From Glandiceps talaboti (Eukaryota > Hemichordata > Enteropneusta > Spengelidae): a stretch of DNA of 45,000 nt. Of the stretch, positions 38,286 through 45,000 are shown piece by piece. The position numbers were made by a program, and so were the translations under genes. Every line of letters begins with the position of its first letter. Position 1 is the stretch's first letter. The notes beneath the pieces were generated by a model. The model was not told the origin of the DNA. It saw nothing but the letters and a program-made list of their open reading frames with translations, and did not search any database. The stretch is taken from the NCBI RefSeq assembly GCF_964340395.1, contig NC_135564.1, positions 7,657,861-7,702,860 on the forward strand, written 5' to 3'.

Positions 38286-38525
38286 CAAGTCAGATGACAA
38301 TTTTAGTCTGTTAAACTATAGCTTCCATTAAAAGAGCTAAGGCATCAACAATCACCTGACATAGAATGTTCTATATATAGGGATGCAAAATTTTGGACTT
38401 TTACCACTCAATGGTCCGAGATCCTTTTTTTTTAAACTTCAAACGTCAGTATTACACTTCATATACCTGAGAATTCATAACACACTAACAAATTAACCCA
38501 GTTTAACGTGAAGTGTCACTGTGAA

Positions 38526-38820
38526 ACTCAGAAATAAACTCTTGTTCAAGAAAATTCCAACCTATTCTCGGTTAAAGTAAGAAAAAGAACTCAGTGGTCT
38601 TCCTACAAATTTTTGAAAAAGAGGTCAAAATGTTTTCAAAATTAAACCATTTTAGAATGATCCAATATGGCCGCCGAATGGGTTAACTTTATTGGAAATT
38701 TAAGAAGGTTGTCGATATCCTGAAAACAATGCGGTGCCCCCCCCCCTTCCTCCCCTCAAATTTCGAGAAGTAGCTTTTGAGAACTACAGTTTTCAGTGAA
38801 ATTCGTCCCGGATGCGTATT
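38526..38820 (+). repeat. Dispersed repeat, copy B (GGCCGCC-core family)
   Basis: Same block order and orientation as copy A at 25.9-26.2 kb, with an extra GAT before the CCAATATGG block and a poly-C run (about 38736-38745) in place of copy A's CCCCC. Confidence 0.8.
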
Positions 38821-38840
38821 ATAACGTTTAGTTTACTGTA

Positions 38841-38984
38841 CACGACATATATTGTTATACATTCAATTCATATGCTGATAAACCGAGTTTTCAATAAACG
38901 GTGTGTGAGATTACAGATTTATTACTCGGAGTTGATGTTTTCTTACTAAGCACGACACATATTGTTGTAAATTCAATTCATATG
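38841..38984 (+). repeat. Direct duplication, spacing 110 bp
   Basis: CACGACAYATATTGTTRTA followed by ATTCAATTCATATG occurs at 38841 and again at 38951. Confidence 0.7.
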
Positions 38985-40180
38985 TATATCAGTCTGTGGC
39001 GGTTTTCAATTGTTCAATTCAGTGATAACGTACATGTTAAGCTATACAAGGAAACAGTTGTTTGAGATCACCCAGGGTTGATCTTTGTAATACATGTGAA
39101 TCACAAAATCACCACACGTCTTGATATATGAACTGGAATTCATTTTGTCCTGTACTGCCTTGCAATGAAAAGATATGAACCGCCCTGTAAAGTGTGTAAT
39201 GAAATAGCTTCCAGGGTGGCTTAAGAAAGGTCAGGAACACTCGAATTTGTGTGAAGGTCGTGTTAAATTCGAGTTTGTAAATATAAATATTTGACTTGCA
39301 TCTGAACCCTACATGTTTATTTCACGTCAAATTTCATTCCCAATACGTTTTATTGAAAGTGGGAATGAGACGGTCTATAGAATGTTTTTTCCAATTTATA
39401 CGACTTTATTGAACAAAATTAATTCTTGTGAAGGGGCGACATCTTTCATATCTTATTAGAAGCAATGCGTTTTTATTTGAAATGTTTTAATATTACCTGA
39501 TAACTAGATGTGCATGTATTTGGGGTATTGGAAGTGAGACTATTCTATACAACATATTTACCTAGTTTATATTACCAAATCTATTTTTATAAAGAACGCA
39601 ATTGCAATTCTTCAGACTTTAGATGCAATGTGAGTCCAATTTAAAACACACACTTAACCTCCTCTTAACCCCCTGATAGAACGCAACTTATAAAGTTTTG
39701 ATGTGTGACTATGATGTGTGACTATGATTTTTAATATATAGCTAACGAATGTATATGAGTGTTGGTGAGAAATGTATTGGTTTGCTTTATCATTTGGCGA
39801 TCTTTGCTTTCTTGCATTCTTGGTTCAACTGCATAATCATTCGGCTTGGTAATCACTCGAATATGAAACGTGCTTCAGAATCTCTAAACTGAAAATGTTT
39901 ATTCCTATATGAGGAATTTCATTATTGAGCTGAGTGACGTATGTCAAATTAGCCACGAGCTCAGTGCTATAAAGAAATAACTATTAAAGGATGTCATGTT
40001 GTGTTACGTTAAATCAATCATCGAATTTTAATGTACATATGTACGCGTACGCCATACCACAGGACTTGGCATCCAGTAGAGAACCTGCGGAGACGACGTG
40101 TCAATAACACTCAATGCGCGCGGCATGTATACGACGAATCAATATATTTTCTTAGCTTGCCCGCACATATTATATATCAC
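38985..40180. other. No recognised feature
   Basis: AT-rich sequence. A short duplication TGATGTGTGACTA occurs twice near 39700-39725. Confidence 0.55.
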
Positions 40181-40450
40181 GATTAACTTATGAAGAAGCA
40201 GGGTTTGCGTATGTCAGCGTTTTATAAATCCTAATATCAAAGCATATTTTATAGTAATGAAATATTAGAACTGACTGACTTCCAATATTCATTAAATATA
40301 CCGATTTCATTGAATGTACAATACAATATGGGATAAATGTCAGCATGATTAACTTACGAATGAGCAGTGTTTGTAAATGTTGTTGTTTTTTAATTCCGAA
40401 TTTCAAAGCAATTTATAGTCATATTAGAATCCTTTTGATGAAAAGCTTCA
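40181..40450 (+). repeat. Imperfect tandem duplication, period 166 bp
   Basis: GATTAACTTATGAAGAAGCAG (40181) and GATTAACTTACGAATGAGCAG (40347) start two units that go on to share AATTTCAAAGCA/AATATCAAAGCA, TTTATAGT and ATATTAGAA blocks. Confidence 0.55.
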
Positions 40451-40619
40451 ATTATTCATTCAATACACATGATATATCGAGACTTGGCGAGCAGCATTAT
40501 CGTCTAAACTGTAGAAAGTAATATTAAAACCTCTGATAGTTAACGCACTCGGAATGCATATTGCGGACAAAATTAACTTTAAATTAAAGTACTTAAAATC
40601 TCATTAAACTTTGCCAGCT

Positions 40620-41000
40620 TGCTTCAGATCACGATGGAAGCTTACTTCTGGTCATTTTGAAATAATACAAAGATCCAGGTCCACCAACTTGTTTCCTAGG
40701 AAAGCGACACTCTTATTTTCCCCTAGAGTTAACACAGTATTCGGTGGCCATATTGGATTCTATTTTCTTCTAGAGTTAAGCACATGTATTCGGCGGCCAT
40801 ATTAGATTCTATTTTCTTCTAGAGTTAAGCACATGTATTCGGCGGCCATATTGGATTCTATTTTCCCCTAGAGTTAAGTTAACACAGTATTCGGTGGCCA
40901 TATTGGATTCTTAAATGGCATAATTTTGATAACATATCGAACATTTGTACGGTGACACCCGATTTTTTATCTTGGTTTTAACTGAGATGAGGTGGGGGGG
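40620..41000 (-). repeat. Dispersed repeat, copy C, inverted, with amplified core
   Basis: Read on the minus strand this matches copy A in GTCACCGTACAAAT, ATGTTATCAAAATTA.GCCATTT, AGAATCCAATATGGCC and GAAGTAAGCTTCCA. Between these, the core has been amplified into a 47-49-bp tandem array (next entry). Confidence 0.75.
40721..40911 (-). repeat. Four-unit tandem array of the GGCCGCC core, 47-49 bp period
   Basis: On the plus strand the word TAGAGTTAA starts units at 40724, 40771, 40820 and 40869. Each unit contains TATTCGGYGGCCATATTRGA. The two middle units carry AGCACATGTATTCGGCGG, while the outer two carry AACACAGTATTCGGTGG, so the middle pair probably arose by a later duplication. Confidence 0.85.
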
Positions 41001-41457
41001 GGTTTCTTTATCAAAAATAACAGCAAAGTTTAAAACAGTTTATTTCCGAGGTGCGTTTCACGTTATGATAACACATGGTATAATTATATTTCGGATGTTG
41101 CACTTCTTTTTTCTTTCTATCTACAACCATAGATACTCTTTAATGTTATTAATTTAATCTTTCATGCCATTGGAAAATCAACCAAACAGTTTTTAAGCAA
41201 TATAGATATGGTAATGCTTGCAGCCGTACGGACATTATTTCGACAAGCGAACTAAAGCTGCACTTAGCTCTACATGGTTTATTACTTTTTCGATCAGATA
41301 ACCAACGAAAATGTTTAAAATACAGATAATTACACATTGTACATGTCACTTAATTACAGGGTTATTTTATCTATAATTAGTATAGTAAAACGTTGAAATC
41401 GTGATTCATTGGGGGGGACGCTGAATTTTGGGTGCGGACCCAATTTGATTGGATATA

Positions 41458-41721
41458 ATGCACCATAAATATATGCACTGCTACACAAATATGTTTACCC
41501 ACACTGGTGATGTATTATTTCGCACGGTGTACGATATTACGAGTATGTCATTATATCTGACAAAACAGTTTCAAGAAATGTTCCCGCTGCAGCAACGTAT
41601 TCCTCGATGCGGTATACATCTACACGTGAAGTGTTCTACTAAACCTAGAACATATTTACCCAGCGGAGAAGAGTGGGTGAACGAAGGATTAAGAATGGTT
41701 GATTCATTATTCTATCATTAA
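41458..41721 (+). CDS. Coding-like open frame of 87 codons, unidentified
   Basis: The frame from the ATG at 41458 to the TAA at 41719-41721 is in a locally GC-richer patch and has a globular-looking composition. It includes FTHTGDVLFRTVYDIT, QEMFPLQQRIPRCGIHLHVKC and YLPSGEEWVNEGLRMVD. No signal peptide or membrane segment is seen. I do not recognise the family. It may be a terminal exon, a domesticated or decayed transposon fragment, or chance. There is no clear polyadenylation signal within the next 60 bases. Confidence 0.25.
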   Translation: MHHKYMHCYTNMFTHTGDVLFRTVYDITSMSLYLTKQFQEMFPLQQRIPRCGIHLHVKCSTKPRTYLPSGEEWVNEGLRMVDSLFYH

Positions 41722-43020
41722 TGTATCGACAAATGCGAGCTGCCATTTGGGTTTCCTAAATAATTACTAAGGATTAACAAACTCTTATATATTATCTGTG
41801 AGATGAAAATGTTTATTTCACATGGTGTTAAAGTCTTCTCTTCGTATTAAAAAGACACAAGCTGAGGTTATATGTCAAGGCTGTAATTCTTATGTAGATT
41901 AAACATTATGGTAATAACTTGCAGTATTGTACTAAATGAAACATATTTAGCCAACACCTGAAATTTCCTGAACCCAAACCTTAAACTTAAATTTATATAC
42001 GATCCGATGACGTAATTTATCAAACCTATTAAAAAATCAGGGAAATCCCAAATTTGCAACCACATGTGCTAACAATATCAGAAGACAATTGTACTGCCAC
42101 AGACATTGTAATGTGATCTACATCAACATTACAGTGCAATGGTTTAATTGAGGTTTTATGTGAGCTTATAAGCTCAGCTTCCTTGGGCAAAACATGTAAA
42201 CATGGCTCTGTACACACTAATTCAAATTAGAATGAATACCTGCTGCACACGATCAAATTTGAGCATGAGGATGCGTTATATCATCATTCTACAGTCTACA
42301 TTTCATTTCGGAAGACAGGAAGGTCGATAAGAGTATATATCCGATCACTTTCATTTCCTATACACACTTGCGATGATAAGTGTACGTGTGTGACTATAAA
42401 TATTTGATTCTGCAGAAGTCACGAAGCATGATGAGTATTTTACAACACACCTGTGTGGGAAATCATAACAATGGCGCGTTTGAACACATCCTCATTCGAC
42501 AAAATGAAACAGCATGCACACAGACATCCCATCACAGCTTCATTTATAATCATAAAACGAACTGCCCTTCATTGTCTAAGCTATAATGAATGACTTAGCG
42601 ACTGAGCCAAATTAGGTCTTTTCATATTGCTTTTAAATGTATTCAAATCACTGGATGGTGACAAGAGCTTTCATTACGCGCGTCACGAATGCCGGTTTTG
42701 TAACAAGTCGACAAATCTGGTATTATATTAAAAACTGTCGTCTAACTATCAATTGTCAGAAAAAGTGTATACTTGATGGATTTTTTGCAATCAAAATATA
42801 ATGGACGTCATGTTGATCAGGATTTTTTCCAACGCCTCAAAGATTACATCTGTCATCAAAAAATATTAATGTCGATACAATGCATTGCAGAACAAATAGA
42901 CTGATTTCTATAAGTCTCAAAATGAAAGTGACTGTTTTGATGGAAGTTGCTAAACACTCTATGCAATATATCCTAGAAACGATATGCAATATCATGTACC
43001 ATGACCTTATAAGTTGCACA
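41722..43020. other. No recognised feature
   Basis: Mostly AT-rich. An open frame after a TTCTGCAG (42410-42586) is weakly exon-like but has no family support. Confidence 0.5.
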
Positions 43021-43182
43021 CAGACATATATACATGTGTGTCTGTGTATGTGTGTGTCTGTGTCTGTGTCTGTATGTATGTATGTGTGTGTATGTATGTA
43101 TGTATGTATGTATGTATGCATGTATGTATGTATGTATGTATGTATGTATGTATGTATGTATGTATGTATGTATGTATGTATG

Positions 43183-43212
<30 letters not shown>
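43021..43212 (+). repeat. (TGTG/TCTG) then (TATG)n microsatellite
   Basis: A degenerate GTGTCTGT block passes into a long TATG array with one CATG unit. Confidence 0.95.
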
Positions 43213-43213
<1 letters not shown>

Positions 43214-43793
43214 GTATTGTAACTTTGATTCACCACAAATTTAATTCATTTATTTTACCCCGACTCTTTCTTTGACGCCGTTAGGTTTTGAATAATTGTG
43301 CTGACTGTTTTAAATTACATTACATATGTATTTACGGTTGTTAATTTATTCATGCATTTCATTATTTATATTGTTTATGGTTTCACGCTGATGAAAGTGA
43401 GTTTGTTCCTTAACATCTGCTAAAGATGTGTGTCGCCAAAGTCCATGCATTGCTATAGAAATGACATGTGAATATGACACCAAATGTATAAAACAAAGAA
43501 ATAAAAAATGATACATGATATATGTCACTACCAGTGTTGTAAAATTATAGGCAAAACGTGATTATTATGGCAAGTGCTGTGGTTTCATAAATCTCACGAG
43601 CTCTTCATTGAGATACACAGTGAAACGTATGAAATACGAGAAACTGTTAGAGGGATATATATACGAATGTACTCTACCAGTAACATGTCATGTATTATAT
43701 AAAACTAGAGAGAAACAGACAGCAAACAAAGAGGTAGTGAGAGAGAATAACAGAGAAATGTAATACACAGGCCTACATGCATACATATGCACG
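43213..43793. other. No recognised feature
   Basis: AT-rich sequence without a coding or repeat signal that I can assign. Confidence 0.55.
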
Positions 43794-43958
43794 CACATAC
43801 ATACATACATACATACATACATACATACATACATACATACATACATACATACATACCTACCTACCTACCTACCTACCTACCTACCTACCTACCTACCTAC
43901 CTACCTACATACATACATACATACATACATACATACATACATACATACATACATACAC

Positions 43959-44016
<58 letters not shown>
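43794..44016 (+). repeat. Four-block array (CATA)n (CTAC)n (CATA)n (CAGA)n
   Basis: Blocks lie at about 43796-43855, 43856-43906, 43907-43957 and 43958-44016. The pure CTAC block sits inside an otherwise continuous CATA array, as if one variant unit had expanded within it. Confidence 0.95.
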
Positions 44017-44017
<1 letters not shown>

Positions 44018-44473
44018 TTTATAGGTAAAGCGAGGAGTTGTACGAACTTAGAACAGCTTTCGACTCTCCGTGCTTTGATTCACCGCAAACTTAGGTTCTT
44101 TTTTACTACATATGTTTCTTTCTGTTCGTATTTGAAAAGCAGAGAATATTCATATACATGCAAGCACGTAAATCATAAAATATCGCCAATGGCATAGGTA
44201 TTAACTGAAGAGGGTGAAAACATTACACTCAAAGTATGTCGATGCCCGTATCCACTAAACCATATTATATTCACCATTCAAAAGAGAAAGTATTAGGCTT
44301 AATAAATCACTTGACACGTACACAATCTTGTATCTTAACGGTGTTATTGAAAACAACTGGCAACGTTCTCATGCTAAATCTACATTAATTCATGTATTTA
44401 AAAGCATACAATGAAACCGCCATGTGACGTACTCGTCATTTCGTTGAAAAATGTTGGCTGTTGGCACCCATGT
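44017..44473. other. No recognised feature
   Basis: Unique-looking sequence. Confidence 0.55.
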
Positions 44474-44479
44474 TATGTA

Positions 44480-44532
<53 letters not shown>

Positions 44533-44547
44533 GTGTGTGTGTGTGTT
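44474..44547 (+). repeat. (GT)n microsatellite
   Basis: TATG units then about 65 bases of GT with one GC interruption. Confidence 0.95.
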
Positions 44548-45000
44548 TGAGAAATCACCCACGGTAAGTCCGACGGTCATAATGTACAGTAATATCGCTA
44601 GTATACTGTACTTTGCAATGTTAGCGCAATAATGTTAGCGTAATGTGTATCGAATATCGCCCTTTACTTGTAGTGATTCAGATTCAGTCAAGCTATAAAA
44701 CCATTAGTAAACCAGCCTTAGCAATAACTGGGACATCAAGCAATCAAAACTATATTCTCTAAAGAATTTCAGTTACTTGTTTAAAACAGACGTAGTAGTC
44801 GATTCTATCCGTTGTAGTGTAGTAGCAGGTTAAAATGAACCCGGCCCATCTTAGTTTGACTTGCCTCAATACCTATATACGGTAGCACTCATGAAATATT
44901 CAATATCGAGGCACAGTTGCAGTTGCGATCGCCACATATTATTTCAGGGCGCATCTTGTGATCAATGATTGTGTTTTACGTGCTATGTATAAACACACAC
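44548..45000. other. No recognised feature at the right edge
   Basis: Unique-looking sequence. The window ends in a short ACACAC run that may begin another array. Confidence 0.5.

Noticed and set aside
40050-40062. GCCATACCAC, reminiscent of the start of 5S rRNA
   Set aside because: Only about ten bases agree; the following internal promoter region of 5S is absent.
42410-42586. A frame starting after TTCTGCAG that looked like an exon
   Set aside because: There is no donor or family match, and its Asn/His/Thr-rich composition is not distinctive.

Overview
This window looks like non-coding DNA from an animal nuclear genome, most likely a marine invertebrate (a lophotrochozoan or an invertebrate deuterostome; the sequence does not let me choose). 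The reasons are: AT-rich sequence with almost no long open frames, very many long simple-sequence arrays (TACA, CAGA, AG/CT, AT, GAT/GAC, GACT), tRNA-derived SINEs, the 3' end of a non-LTR retrotransposon, and one convincing exon of a metazoan receptor with a clean splice donor. There are no bacterial-style operons, ribosome binding sites or dense genes, and I found no virus, CRISPR array, rRNA or intact tRNA.

The only gene I can call with confidence is on the minus strand at 34475-35165: the first coding exon of a natriuretic-peptide-receptor-like protein (ANF-receptor ligand-binding fold), with signal peptide, start codon and a GTACGT donor. Its remaining exons should lie at lower coordinates or beyond the left edge; I could not recognise any. 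The interval to its left is therefore probably intronic, and the interval to its right (35166 onwards) is its promoter side. Three weaker coding candidates are listed: a possible internal exon on the minus strand (22465-22666), a plus-strand open frame (41458-41721), and a 25-codon frame behind a TATA box (32841-32997).

Layout. 1-5 kb: a degenerate ~138-bp tandem repeat, a CpG-richer LTR-like stretch and a compact foldback (hairpin) element at 2166-2310. 4-11 kb: nothing recognisable. 11-15 kb: paired AGGTCA motifs, a trinucleotide array, and a G-rich repeat cluster. 16.9-19.8 kb: a nearly identical inverted repeat (~160 bp arms, each ending in a long CT/AG tract) enclosing 2.3 kb with a GACT array, a SINE and a perfect hairpin. 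20.4-20.9 kb: a degenerate ~33-bp minisatellite. 24-32 kb: large microsatellites, a LINE 3' end and a second SINE. 38-41 kb: direct and inverted repeats, including copies of a dispersed family with a conserved GGCCGCC core (25.9, 38.5 and 40.7 kb), the last of which has amplified its core in tandem. 43-44.5 kb: further microsatellites.

No genes here can be shown to work together. The interest of the window is mostly in its repeat architecture and in one truncated view of a guanylate-cyclase/natriuretic-type receptor gene.
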